Shown here one piece after another: positions 35,100 through 43,876 of a stretch of 64,000 bases of DNA. The stretch covers positions 41,804 through 105,803 of the forward strand of contig NZ_JASITE010000021.1 of NCBI RefSeq assembly GCF_030767025.1, written 5' to 3'. The first letter of the stretch is position 1. Each line of letters opens with the position of its first letter. The position numbers were made by a program, and so were the translations under genes. Source of the stretch: Nocardia sp. CC227C (GTDB lineage: Bacteria > Actinomycetota > Actinomycetes > Mycobacteriales > Mycobacteriaceae). The notes under the pieces were generated by a model that was given only the letters and a program-made list of their open reading frames with translations, was not told the origin of the DNA and searched no databases.

Positions 35100-36326
35100 T
35101 CACTCGTAGGCGACCTGCCAGCTCTTGATGCCGTTGAGCCAGCCCGAGCGCAGGCGGACCGGCTCGGAGATCTGGCGCAGGTTCGGCATCACATCGGCGA
35201 TGGCGTTGAACATGAGGTCGATCTCCAACCGGGCCAGGTTGGCACCTACACAGTAATGCGTCCCGGTGCCGCCGAAACCGACATGCGGGTTGTTCTTGCG
35301 CAGCACGTCGAACCGGAAGGGGTCGTCGAAATGGTCCTCGTCGAAGTTGGCGGCGGAGTAGAACAGTCCGACGCGCTGGCCCTTCTCGATCTCGATACCG
35401 CTCAGCACGGTGTCCTCCAGGGCGGTGCGCTGGAAGGACACCACCGGGGTGGCCCAGCGCACGATCTCGTCGGGCGCGGTGCGCGGCCGCTGTTCCCGAT
35501 AGATCTCCCACTGGTCCGGATGGTCGACGAACGCCTTCATGCCGTGGGTGATGGCATTGCGGGTGGTCTCGTTGCCCGCGACCGCGAGCAGGATGACGAA
35601 CCAGGCGAATTCGTCGGAGGCCAGCGACTCACCCTCGACATCGGCCTGCAGCAGCGTGGTCACGATGTCGTCCATCGGACATTTCTTCTTCTCCTCGGCC
35701 AGGTTCCACGCGTAACCCATGACCTCGGCGGTGGCCATCTTGTGATCGCCCTCGAAGTCGGGATCGTCGTAGGAGATCATCTGGTTGGTCCACTGGAAGA
35801 TCTTGCCGCGGTCCTCCTGCGGCACGCCGATGAGTTCGGCGATGGCCTGCAGCGGGAGTTCACAGGCGACCTGCTCGACGAAATCACCGCCGCCGGTCTT
35901 CTTGGCCTCGTGCACGATGCGCTCGGCGCGCTCGCGCAGGGCGGCGCGCAGCGATTCCACCGCGCGCGGGGTGAAGCCCTTGGAGATGATCCGGCGCAGC
36001 TTGGTGTGGCGCGGCGGATCCTGGTTCAGCAGCAGATGCCGCTGGATCTCGATCTCGTCGCGGGTGATGTCGGAGTTGAAGCGGATGACGGCGGTGTTCT
36101 CCTCCGAGGAGAAGATGTCGGAGCGCTTCGAGATCTCCTTGATGTCGTCGAGCTTGGTGACCACCCAGTAGCCACCGGTGTCGAACCCGCTGACACCGTC
36201 GGGCTGCGGGTTCCACCAGATGGGCGCGGTCTTGCGGAGTTCGGCGAACTCCTCGATGGGCAGTCGCCGGGCGAACAGCTCGGGGTCGGTGAAATCGAAG
36301 CCTGCGGGGATGGACGGCGCGGACAC
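35100..36326 (-). CDS. Cytochrome P450, CYP125-type (steroid C26/C27 monooxygenase)
   Basis: 408 residues. The heme ligand Cys lies in VGFGGTGTHYCVGANLARLE; the I-helix acid/alcohol pair is AVAGNETTRNAI; the ExxR motif is in APDEIVRWATP. The N-terminus (PAGFDFTDPELFARRLPIEE, FAELRKTAPIWWN) and LRSGWLNGIKSWQV match CYP125, which oxidises the cholesterol side chain at C26/27. GTG at 36326 has GAGGAGG upstream. A KstR-like half-palindromic box lies 12 bases before the start. The rest of the classic cholesterol cluster is not in the window, so this may be a second copy. Confidence 0.9.
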   Translation of the reverse strand: MSAPSIPAGFDFTDPELFARRLPIEEFAELRKTAPIWWNPQPDGVSGFDTGGYWVVTKLDDIKEISKRSDIFSSEENTAVIRFNSDITRDEIEIQRHLLLNQDPPRHTKLRRIISKGFTPRAVESLRAALRERAERIVHEAKKTGGGDFVEQVACELPLQAIAELIGVPQEDRGKIFQWTNQMISYDDPDFEGDHKMATAEVMGYAWNLAEEKKKCPMDDIVTTLLQADVEGESLASDEFAWFVILLAVAGNETTRNAITHGMKAFVDHPDQWEIYREQRPRTAPDEIVRWATPVVSFQRTALEDTVLSGIEIEKGQRVGLFYSAANFDEDHFDDPFRFDVLRKNNPHVGFGGTGTHYCVGANLARLEIDLMFNAIADVMPNLRQISEPVRLRSGWLNGIKSWQVAYE

Positions 36327-36337
36327 GGAACCTCCTC

Positions 36338-36351
36338 TGGAACACGTTCCC
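36338..36351. promoter_or_regulatory. KstR-like operator at the P450 start
   Basis: TGGAACACGTTCCC matches TNNAACNNGTTNNA, the KstR consensus, at all positions except the last. It lies 12-25 bases before the GTG of the P450 gene. A KstR-type repressor is expected to bind here in the absence of cholesterol-derived acyl-CoA. Confidence 0.55.
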
Positions 36352-36415
36352 AAGGAGTGAACCACACCACACCCGATTTGTGAACAGGTATTAGTAAATG
36401 CCGTTCACCGAATCC

Positions 36416-37924
36416 TCAGTACGCGCCCTCTCCCCTGGTCACCGCGCCGATCGTCTTGGCGACCAGCAGCAGATCCAGCAGCATGGACCAGTTCTCGACA
36501 TAGGAGAGGTCGAGCCGCATGGCGTCCTCGGGGGCCAGATCGGACCGGCCGCTGACCTGCCACAGGCCGGTGACCCCCGGCTTGACCAGCAACCGTCGCC
36601 GCATGACCCCGTCGTAGGAGTCCACCTCCCGCCGCACCTGCGGGCGCGGCCCCACGATGCTCATCTCACCGCTGAGCACATTGAAGAACTGCGGCAGTTC
36701 GTCGAGGGAGTACTTGCGGATGATCCGCCCGACGGGCGTGACCCGAGGGTCGTCGCGCATCTTGAAGAACACCGGATTGCCGCCGCGCGATGCGATGAGC
36801 GCATGGATGTGCGCGTCGGCGTCGACGTACATGCTGCGGAACTTGATCATCCGAAACGGCCGCCCGTCCCGCCCGATCCGCTCGGACAGGTAGAACACCG
36901 GCCCGCGGCTGCCCACCTTGACGGCCACCGCGATCGCCACCAGCACCGGGGCGATGAGCACCACGGCCACCAGCGCGAAGCAGAAGTCGAAGACCGCTTT
37001 GCGAATCGATTTGGCGCGGTCGTAGCGCGGCTTCTCCACGTGCAGCATGGGCATGTCGGCGACCAGCCGGTGGGTGAGCCGGGTGCCCGCCATATCCACC
37101 AGGCCGGGTGTGACGATCAGCTCCACGCCCAGCGGATCCAGCTCCCAGGCCATGCGACGGAAGTCGGCGGGGCCGAGTTTGTCGGTGGCGGTGACGGCGA
37201 CGGTGTCCGCGCCGGTGCGCTGCACCGCGTCCAGCACCGACCGGTCGTCACCGACGACCGGTATGTCCAACTCGCCGACTTCCAATGCGGGATCGGGCAA
37301 TTCGCCCTCGTACGGCGTGCAGACGCCGATCACGTTGTAGCCCGAGCTGGCATCGCGGGAGAAGGCGGTCACCATGGCCCGCGCCGCGTCCCGGCTGCCG
37401 ACCACGAGCACACCGATCCGGTACCCGCCGCGGGCGCGCCGACCGGCCACCCAGCGCCGCCACAGCCGCCGTTGCAGCATCAGCCCGAGCACCCCGAGCG
37501 GCAGCGCGATGGCGAGATAGCCGCGCGCGATATCCACGCGCAGCACCAGCGATGCGATGGCGACGGCCCCGAACAGCCGCAGCGTCGCCGAGATCAGCCG
37601 CCGGTATTCCTCTGTGCCGGAACCGATTACGCGCGGCGAACGGGCTCCGCTCAAACCCAGCGCGGCATACCACGCCAAGGCGAGCACCACCGACACCACG
37701 GTGTAGCGAACCTCGAGCGGCAGCGTGGCGGCGAGCGGTGGATCGGCGGGCCCGCCGAACCGAATCACCTGAGCCACACCGACGGCCAGGCATACGCATA
37801 GCAAATCGGTGAATCGCAGTCTGCGGACATAGTCGTCCTGCCACCGCTCTCTGTCCGAGCGTGGCAGGGGCCGCGGCGGCCGGGCCGTACGCAGCGCACG
37901 CCCGGCGGAAACCTCGAAACTCAT
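36416..37924 (-). CDS. Polyprenyl glycosylphosphotransferase (EPS-initiating sugar transferase, WcaJ-type)
   Basis: 502 residues. The first half has four or five membrane helices and a Rossmann-like segment (GVLVVGSRDAARAMVTAFS). The C-terminal 200 residues are the bacterial sugar transferase domain: KAVFDFCFALVAVVLIAPVL, RIGRDGRPFRMIKFRSMYVD, KYSLDELPQFFNVLSGEMSI and GPRPQV, then KPGVTGLWQVSGR. It transfers a sugar-1-phosphate to undecaprenyl phosphate, the first committed step of an exopolysaccharide or capsule. ATG at 37924 was chosen as start, because the upstream frame is not conserved-looking. It is divergent from the nucleotide-sugar genes. Confidence 0.93.
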   Translation of the reverse strand: MSFEVSAGRALRTARPPRPLPRSDRERWQDDYVRRLRFTDLLCVCLAVGVAQVIRFGGPADPPLAATLPLEVRYTVVSVVLALAWYAALGLSGARSPRVIGSGTEEYRRLISATLRLFGAVAIASLVLRVDIARGYLAIALPLGVLGLMLQRRLWRRWVAGRRARGGYRIGVLVVGSRDAARAMVTAFSRDASSGYNVIGVCTPYEGELPDPALEVGELDIPVVGDDRSVLDAVQRTGADTVAVTATDKLGPADFRRMAWELDPLGVELIVTPGLVDMAGTRLTHRLVADMPMLHVEKPRYDRAKSIRKAVFDFCFALVAVVLIAPVLVAIAVAVKVGSRGPVFYLSERIGRDGRPFRMIKFRSMYVDADAHIHALIASRGGNPVFFKMRDDPRVTPVGRIIRKYSLDELPQFFNVLSGEMSIVGPRPQVRREVDSYDGVMRRRLLVKPGVTGLWQVSGRSDLAPEDAMRLDLSYVENWSMLLDLLLVAKTIGAVTRGEGAY

Positions 37925-38438
37925 GAAACGAACGCACCTCCCCCACGGGAGAACTCGGTCCCGATCCCCACTGATCAGTTCCACACGGACTGACGCCGGT
38001 TCCCCAAGGGCTTTCACTGCATGACAACCGATGAGGCCACCGGTTGTTTCGGCGGCCAGAAGCCGAATGTTACACACCCCACCCACGGCGGCCCCCCGAA
38101 ACCGCATGAGCACCAATGTATCCGAAAATTTGCGGGAACCGGCGCGACCGGTTTCCTGAAATTCCCCTACTGTTCCCCTAACGAGAGAACAAGCAGGTCA
38201 GACCCGACAAATACCCCGAAGATCAGTGCGAAACACTTGATTTGCACGACTCATGCGATTGCCGACCGAACGCTCGGTTCTGTGGGCCGCAGAAATTCAC
38301 TCCCTAATAACCCCCAAGCCCTCTGAACAAACCCTCGGGAGACTTCGATCCTGTTGTAACGTAACGACGGATCGAGCCGACCCTCTGGTCAGATCGGGCG
38401 TAGCCGGTCGCCGGTCCCGGTGAAAGTGGGGAATCTGC
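37925..38438. other. 514-base divergent promoter region of the glycan locus
   Basis: No gene. The region is visibly AT-richer than its neighbours. It contains GTAACGTAACG (about 38357), a GAACCGG/CCGGTTTC dyad at about 38140, and ACCGA-ACGC-TCGGT at about 38266. It must supply promoters for both the initiating transferase and the methyltransferase operon. The actual start sites cannot be placed from sequence. Confidence 0.6.
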
Positions 38439-39683
38439 GTGCAATGCCGTTTGTGTGACTCCGAACGATTGGTCAGTGTGCTCGACCTCGGAGCCACGCC
38501 GCCGTGCGAGAAGTTCCTGACGGCGGCTGAACTCGATCTTCCCGAGCCCACCTTCCCACTGCATCTGCGGCTCTGCGAAGACTGTCTGCTGCTACAGATC
38601 CCGGCGCTCATCACGCCGGAGGACACCTTCACCGAGTACGCGTACTACTCCTCGTACTCCGACAGCTGGGTGCGGCACGCCCGTGACTTCGTCGCGACCG
38701 CGACCGAGCGGCTCGGACTCGGACCGGATTCCTTCGTGGTCGAGGTGGCCTCCAACGATGGCTACCTGCTCCAGCACGCCGTGGCGGCCGGAATCGACTG
38801 CCTCGGGATCGAGCCGTCGGTGAACGTCGGCGCGGCCGCCCGCGACAGGGGTGTGCCGACCCACACCGGCTTCCTCGACGAGGAGCTGGCGGCCAAGGTG
38901 CGCGCGGAGCACGGTCCGGCGAATCTCGTTGTGGCCAACAATGTCTACGCGCACATTCCGGATCTGCGTGGGTTCACCCGGGCCCTGCGCGAGCTGCTCG
39001 CCGACGACGGCTGGCTGTCCATCGAAGTCCATCACGCGCTCGAGCTGGTCACTCACGGTCAATTCGACACCGTCTATCACGAACACTTCCAGTACTACAC
39101 CGTGCTGTCCGCGCAGCGCGCCCTGGCTACCGCCGGGCTCACCGTCGTGGACGTGGAACTGCTTGCCACCCATGGTGGTTCATTGCGGCTCTGGGCGCGA
39201 CCCGAAGCGGTGGCCCGACCGGGTGAACGGGTCGCCGAGGTGCTGCGGCGCGAGGCCGACGCGGGCCTGCACACCGTCGCGGGCTACCTCGACCTGCGAC
39301 CGCGCACCGAACGGGTGCGCCAGGATCTGCTGCGCTTCCTGCTCGACTGCCGCGCCGCGGGCAAGCGGGTGGTGGGCTACGGCGCTCCCGGCAAGGGCAA
39401 CACGCTGCTCAACTACTGCGGCATCCGCACCGATCTGCTGGCCTACACGGTGGATCGCAATCCCTACAAGCACGGGCGGTTCACGCCCGGCACCCGCATT
39501 CCCATCCATCCCCCCGAGCGCATCGACGCCGATCGCCCGGACGTGGTGCTGGTGCTGCCCTGGAATCTGGAAACCGAGATCACCGCGCAACTGCGCCATG
39601 TCACCGACCGGGGCGGACAGCTCGTCTACCCGCTGCCGGAGCTGCACACGAGCGTGGCCGCGCTGGATCAGTCCGAGAGGTAA
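38439..39683 (+). CDS. Sugar C-methyltransferase (SAM-dependent, NovU/TylCIII-like)
   Basis: 414 residues in three parts. First is an N-terminal zinc-ribbon-like region (QCRLCDSERLVSVLDLG, LCEDCLLLQ). Then a SAM-dependent domain with the nucleotide loop VVEVASNDGYLLQHA and PSVNVGAAA. Last is a C-terminal domain with GYGAPGKGNTLLNYCGIRTD, YTVDRNPYKHGRFTPGTRIP. This is the organisation of C-methyltransferases acting on nucleotide-linked keto-sugars. It starts at GTG 38439 and begins the nucleotide-sugar operon (5 bases to the next gene). Confidence 0.9.
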   Translation: MQCRLCDSERLVSVLDLGATPPCEKFLTAAELDLPEPTFPLHLRLCEDCLLLQIPALITPEDTFTEYAYYSSYSDSWVRHARDFVATATERLGLGPDSFVVEVASNDGYLLQHAVAAGIDCLGIEPSVNVGAAARDRGVPTHTGFLDEELAAKVRAEHGPANLVVANNVYAHIPDLRGFTRALRELLADDGWLSIEVHHALELVTHGQFDTVYHEHFQYYTVLSAQRALATAGLTVVDVELLATHGGSLRLWARPEAVARPGERVAEVLRREADAGLHTVAGYLDLRPRTERVRQDLLRFLLDCRAAGKRVVGYGAPGKGNTLLNYCGIRTDLLAYTVDRNPYKHGRFTPGTRIPIHPPERIDADRPDVVLVLPWNLETEITAQLRHVTDRGGQLVYPLPELHTSVAALDQSER

Positions 39684-39688
39684 GCGAG

Positions 39689-40471
39689 ATGAAGGTTGTG
39701 CTCTTCTGCGGCGGCTACGGCATGCGCATGCGCAACGGCTCCGAGGACGCGCTGCCCAAGCCCATGCAGATGGTGGGTCCGCGCCCGCTGATCTGGCACG
39801 TGATGCGCTATTACGCGCATTTCGGACACAAGGACTTCATCCTGTGCCTGGGTTACGGCGCGACCCACATCAAGAACTTCTTCCTGACCTATCAGGAGTC
39901 GGTGTCCAACGACTTCGTCATCCGCGGCGGCCGGGTGGAGTTGCTCCAGTCCGACATCAGCGACTGGTCCATCACCTTCGTCGACACCGGGGTGGAGTCA
40001 CCCATCGGCGAACGCCTGCGGCGGGTGCGCAAGCACCTCGAGGGCGAGCACTACTTCCTGGCAAACTACGCCGACGTGCTCACCGACGCGCCGCTGGACG
40101 AGGTGATCACGAAGTTCCAGCAGTCCGGCGCCGCGGCGTCGATGATGATCGTGCCCCCGCAGTCCTCCTTCCACTGCGTGGACGTGAACTCCGCGGGCGA
40201 GGTCAAGAACATCACCCCGGTCTCGCACCTGCCCATCTGGGAGAACGGCGGCTACTTCGTGCTCACCCAGGAGGTGTTCGAGCATCTGCCGCGCAACGGC
40301 GACCTGGTGGAGGACGCCTGCGGGGCGCTGGCCGCGCAGGGCCGGCTGTTCGGGTATCAGCATCACGGCTTCTGGAAACCGGCCGACACCTTCAAGGAGC
40401 GCGCCGAACTCGACGCCGGATACCACCAGGGCGACCGCCCGTGGATGCTGTGGGAGCGGCCCGCCTCATGA
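39689..40471 (+). CDS. rfbF: Glucose-1-phosphate cytidylyltransferase (RfbF-like)
   Basis: 260 residues. FCGGYGMRMR and PKPMQMVGPRPLIWHVMRYY form the nucleotidyltransferase loop; FILCLGYGATHIKNFFLTYQ and WSITFVDTGVESPIGERLRR are typical of the cytidylyltransferase subgroup; GYFVLTQEVFEHLP follows. It makes CDP-glucose from CTP and glucose-1-phosphate, entry to CDP-deoxysugars and CDP-branched sugars. GAGAGG precedes the ATG; the stop overlaps the next gene by ATGA. Confidence 0.9.
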   Translation: MKVVLFCGGYGMRMRNGSEDALPKPMQMVGPRPLIWHVMRYYAHFGHKDFILCLGYGATHIKNFFLTYQESVSNDFVIRGGRVELLQSDISDWSITFVDTGVESPIGERLRRVRKHLEGEHYFLANYADVLTDAPLDEVITKFQQSGAAASMMIVPPQSSFHCVDVNSAGEVKNITPVSHLPIWENGGYFVLTQEVFEHLPRNGDLVEDACGALAAQGRLFGYQHHGFWKPADTFKERAELDAGYHQGDRPWMLWERPAS

Positions 40472-41112
40472 TCCGGCTCGACACCGGGTCGATCCGTGAG
40501 ATCGCATTGCTGGCCGCGCACTGCGACGACTTGGCGATCGGGCTGGGCGGCACCCTGCTGACGCTGGCCCGGCGCGGGCTGCGGGTGCGCGCGCTGGTCC
40601 TGAGCGGGGCCGGTACCGACCGGGCCCGCGAAGAACGGGCTGCCCTCGAATCATTTTGTCCCGAAACCGATCTCGAACTGGAGGTGCTCGACGTTCCGGA
40701 CGGGCGCGCCCCCGCGCACTGGGAGCGGGTCAAGGATGCGGTGGCCCGGCTGCGGCGGGGCGGCGATCCCGACGTGGTCTTCGCCCCGCAGCGCGAGGAC
40801 GCCCATCAGGACCATCGACTGCTGGCCGAGCTGGCCCCCACCGAGTTCCGCGACCATCTGGTACTCGGCTACGAGATCCTCAAGTGGGAGACCGACACTC
40901 CCAAACCCACCGTCTTCCATCCGCTCTCGGCCGAGGTGGCCGAACGGAAGGCGGCGCTGCTCATGAAACATTATCCGTCCCAGCGGGATCGGGACTGGTT
41001 CGACGAACTGTCCTTTCTCGGGCTGTCCCGGCTGCGGGGCGTGCAGTGCCGCGCCCCGCACGCGGAGGCGTTCGTGCTGGAGAAGGCGGCCATCACTTTC
41101 GGAGGTGCGTAA
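40468..41112 (+). CDS. PIG-L-family deacetylase
   Basis: 214 residues. The metal site is complete: AAHCDDLAIGLGGTLL (A-H-x-D-D) and EDAHQDHRLLAE (H-x-x-H). It removes an acetyl or acyl group from a sugar, as MshB or GlcNAc-PI deacetylases do. In a nucleotide-sugar operon it probably acts on an N-acetylated CDP- or lipid-linked sugar. It shares start/stop bases with both neighbours (ATGA and a one-base TAATG overlap), so it is tightly coupled. Confidence 0.9.
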   Translation: MIRLDTGSIREIALLAAHCDDLAIGLGGTLLTLARRGLRVRALVLSGAGTDRAREERAALESFCPETDLELEVLDVPDGRAPAHWERVKDAVARLRRGGDPDVVFAPQREDAHQDHRLLAELAPTEFRDHLVLGYEILKWETDTPKPTVFHPLSAEVAERKAALLMKHYPSQRDRDWFDELSFLGLSRLRGVQCRAPHAEAFVLEKAAITFGGA

Positions 41113-42149
41113 TGCGTGTACTCGTCACCGGCCATCAGGGCTACCTGGGCACCGTCATGGTGCCCGTGCTGCGGGCGGAGGGGCACGAGGTGGTGGGCCT
41201 GGACAGCGGCTTCTTCGCCGACTGCGTACTCGGCGACGCCCCGCAGGACCCGCCGGGGCTGGCGGTCGACCTACGCGACGTGACGGCGGCGCAGCTGGCC
41301 GGCTTCGACGCGGTCGTCCATCTGGCCGCGCTGTCCAACGATCCGCTCGGCGCGCTGGCCCCGCGTATCACCTACGACATCAACCATCACGCCTCGGTGC
41401 GGTTGGCGGAGTCTGCGAAACAGGCCGGGGTGCGCCGTTTCCTGTACGCCTCCACCTGTTCGGTGTACGGCGCCGCCGGTGACGGCCTGGTGGCCGAGAC
41501 CGCGCCCCTGCGCCCGATCACCCCGTACGCCGAATCCAAGGTCCGGGTCGAGGACGACGTGGCGGCGCTGGCCGATTCCGGCTTCGCGCCGGTCTTCCTG
41601 CGCAACGCGACCGCCTTCGGCTTCTCGCCGCGCCTGCGCGCCGATATCGTGCTCAACAATCTGGTCGGTTACGCGGTGCTCACCGGCGAGGTGAAGGTGC
41701 TCTCCGACGGCACGCCGTGGCGTCCGCTGGTCCACGCCCAGGACATCGCGCGCGCCTTCGCCACCTGCCTGACCGCGCCCGTCGAGGCCATCCACTGCCG
41801 GGCCTACAACGTGGGTTCCGAGGCCAACAACCGCACGGTCGCCGAGATCGCCCGGGCGGTGGTGGAGGTGGTGCCCGGATCGCGGCTGGTCGTCACCGGC
41901 GAGAACGGCGGCGATCCGCGCTCGTACCGCGTCGACTTCTCCTACGCCCGTAAGGAATTGGGATTCGAGGCGGAGTGGAGCATTCCCGACGGCGCGGCCG
42001 AGCTCTACACCGAGTACCTGCGCCGCGGCCTCACCGAGGAGCGGTTCTTCGCCACCTTCACCCGGCTGGCGCGGCTGAAGTCGCTCATCGCGGCCGGCGC
42101 GCTCGACGACGACCTGCGCCGGATCAGGATCGGGGCGGCAGATGGGTGA
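41112..42149 (+). CDS. NAD-dependent epimerase/dehydratase (extended SDR)
   Basis: 345 residues. LVTGHQGYLGTVMVPVL is the NAD loop (GxxGxxG); the catalytic pair lies in TPYAESKVRV (YxxxK), with FLYASTCSVYG before it (Ser). It is the only SDR in this block, so it may serve as the 4,6-dehydratase or as a 3/4-epimerase on a CDP-sugar. Sequence does not separate the two. GGAGGT lies 6 bases before the ATG. Its end overlaps the convergent rmlC-like gene by 26 bases. Confidence 0.88.
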   Translation: MRVLVTGHQGYLGTVMVPVLRAEGHEVVGLDSGFFADCVLGDAPQDPPGLAVDLRDVTAAQLAGFDAVVHLAALSNDPLGALAPRITYDINHHASVRLAESAKQAGVRRFLYASTCSVYGAAGDGLVAETAPLRPITPYAESKVRVEDDVAALADSGFAPVFLRNATAFGFSPRLRADIVLNNLVGYAVLTGEVKVLSDGTPWRPLVHAQDIARAFATCLTAPVEAIHCRAYNVGSEANNRTVAEIARAVVEVVPGSRLVVTGENGGDPRSYRVDFSYARKELGFEAEWSIPDGAAELYTEYLRRGLTEERFFATFTRLARLKSLIAAGALDDDLRRIRIGAADG

Positions 42150-42687
42150 GCAGGTCCCGCCAGGATCCCGCGGCGGCGTCCCGGCCGGAGACCACCGTCA
42201 CCGGCCGCGGCCACGCGATGGCCAGTTCCGGGTCGTGGTAGGCGACGCCGAGATCCTCGCTCGGATCGTGCGGCCGGTCGATGCGGTAGCAGACGTCGGC
42301 CACCGCGGTGAGCGCCTGGAAGCCGTGCAGGAAGCCGGGCGGAATGTAGAGGTGCCGAAACTCATTGTCGTCCAGGAGGAATGCCTGTTGTCGCCCGAAC
42401 GTCGGCGAGTCCGGCCGGATATCCACGAGCACGTCGTGCACGGCCCCGTGCGCACAGCGCACCAGTTTGGCCTCGCCGCGCCCGGATCGCCCATGCATGC
42501 CGCGCACCACGCCGAGCACCGAGCGGGACTGCGAGTCCTGCACGAACGCCGCCGCCGAACCGGGTACGCCCAGGTAAGCATCGAATTCCGCGGCGTCGAA
42601 GGTGCGGGTGAAAAGTCCCCGGTCGTCCCGGTGGGGCTGCGGGGTCAGCACCAGCACGTCGGCGAGTTCGGTCGGTTCGATGCGCAC
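42124..42687 (-). CDS. rfbC: dTDP-4-dehydrorhamnose 3,5-epimerase family protein (RmlC/RfbC)
   Basis: 187 residues, a single cupin. DDRGLFTRTFDAAEFDAYL, VQDSQSRSVLGVVRGMHG, EAKLVRCAHGAVHDVLVDIR, and LYIPPGFLHGFQALTAVADV, CYRIDRPHD follow the RmlC pattern, including the His of GMHG and the His in PPGFLHGF. It inverts C3 and C5 (or one of them) of a 4-keto-6-deoxy sugar nucleotide. It starts at GTG 42687, only 14 bases from the divergent next gene. Convergent with the SDR gene. Confidence 0.9.
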   Translation of the reverse strand: MRIEPTELADVLVLTPQPHRDDRGLFTRTFDAAEFDAYLGVPGSAAAFVQDSQSRSVLGVVRGMHGRSGRGEAKLVRCAHGAVHDVLVDIRPDSPTFGRQQAFLLDDNEFRHLYIPPGFLHGFQALTAVADVCYRIDRPHDPSEDLGVAYHDPELAIAWPRPVTVVSGRDAAAGSWRDLLTHLPPRS

Positions 42688-42701
42688 CGGGCCATGGTGC
42701 C

Positions 42702-43796
42702 ATGAGGACGGCGACGACGCGCGGGTGTCGCGGCTGCGGAGGCACGGAGTTGGCCCGAGTGCTCGATCTCGGGAAAATGCCCGCCGCGGACGACTTTCCG
42801 ATGCTGGAGGCGACACCGGAGGCCGACGAGTCCGGCCATCCGCTGGCCATGGACCTGTGCGCGGCCTGCGGGCTGGCCCAGCTGGCCGAGGACGACACCC
42901 ACACCGCCGAACCGCGCGGCGTGGAGCCACTGGCGCTGCGGGAGCAGGCCGCCGACGCCCTGGCCCGGGTGGCGGCATCGGGCTGGCTGGGCGGGCGCAC
43001 GGTGCGGGAATTCGGCAGCCCGCACGGCGGCAGCTGGCTGCCGATGCTCGCCGAACGCGATTTCACCGAGACCGACGGCCCGGCCGATCTGGTGATCGAC
43101 TGCTTCGGCATCATGCACGAGCCCGATCAGCTCATGGCCTTCGCCCAGCGCGCCGCGGCCACCGCGCCGAACGGTGTGCTGCTGCTGCAATTCCATTCGC
43201 TGCGCACCATTGTCGAGCAGGGGCAGTGGAACGCCTTGCGGCACGGGCACTTCGCGTACTACTCGCTGACCGCGCTGCGCCGTCTGCTCGACGCGGCCGG
43301 GATGAGCGTGGCGACCGCTTGGGAGTTCGATCTCTACGGAGGAACCATCCTGGTCGCGGCGGTGCACGCGCCGATCACGCCCGACGAGTCGGTGGCGGCG
43401 ATACTGGCCGCCGAATCCGAACTCGACGACGCGGACACGGTGCGACACTTGCAACGTGACGCCGACCGCCAAGCGCGCGCGCTGCGCGTCTGGTTGGAAC
43501 GCGAACACGCGCGCGGACACCGGGTTTACGCCTACGGCGCCGCTTCCCGGGCGGTCGCGCTGCTGCATCTGGCGGGTGTGCACCGCGGCCTGCTGGCCGC
43601 GGTGGCCGACGCCTCACCCGCCAAACAGGGGCGCCGGATGTCCGGTACCGATGTGCCGATCATCGCGCCCGCCGAACTCGTTGCCGCCCAACCGGATCAG
43701 GTTCTGCTGATGCTGCCGGACCTGCTGCCGGAAGTGGCGACGCTCTGGCCCGAACTGGATGGGAAGTGGGTGGTGGACATACCCGAACCGCATTGA
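42702..43796 (+). CDS. Degenerate C-methyltransferase-like protein
   Basis: 364 residues, related to the methyltransferase at 38439-39683. The zinc part is kept (RGCRGCGGTELARVLDLG, LCAACGLAQ). The C-terminal domain is recognisable (HRVYAYGAASRAVALLHLAG, PDQVLLMLPDLLPEVATLWP). The SAM loop of the paralogue (VEVASNDGYLLQ) is replaced by REFGSPHGGSWLPML, and the following cofactor-binding stretch is shortened. It is therefore probably not an active methyltransferase and may be a structural partner. It is divergent from rfbC. Confidence 0.75.
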   Translation: MRTATTRGCRGCGGTELARVLDLGKMPAADDFPMLEATPEADESGHPLAMDLCAACGLAQLAEDDTHTAEPRGVEPLALREQAADALARVAASGWLGGRTVREFGSPHGGSWLPMLAERDFTETDGPADLVIDCFGIMHEPDQLMAFAQRAAATAPNGVLLLQFHSLRTIVEQGQWNALRHGHFAYYSLTALRRLLDAAGMSVATAWEFDLYGGTILVAAVHAPITPDESVAAILAAESELDDADTVRHLQRDADRQARALRVWLEREHARGHRVYAYGAASRAVALLHLAGVHRGLLAAVADASPAKQGRRMSGTDVPIIAPAELVAAQPDQVLLMLPDLLPEVATLWPELDGKWVVDIPEPH

Positions 43797-43876
43797 GAGA
43801 TACCGGAGTTCGTCTTGGCTTCAGTTGTGAGAGCGTCAGTTTCAGCCGCACCACCTGATGAGGGAATTGGGGAAAG

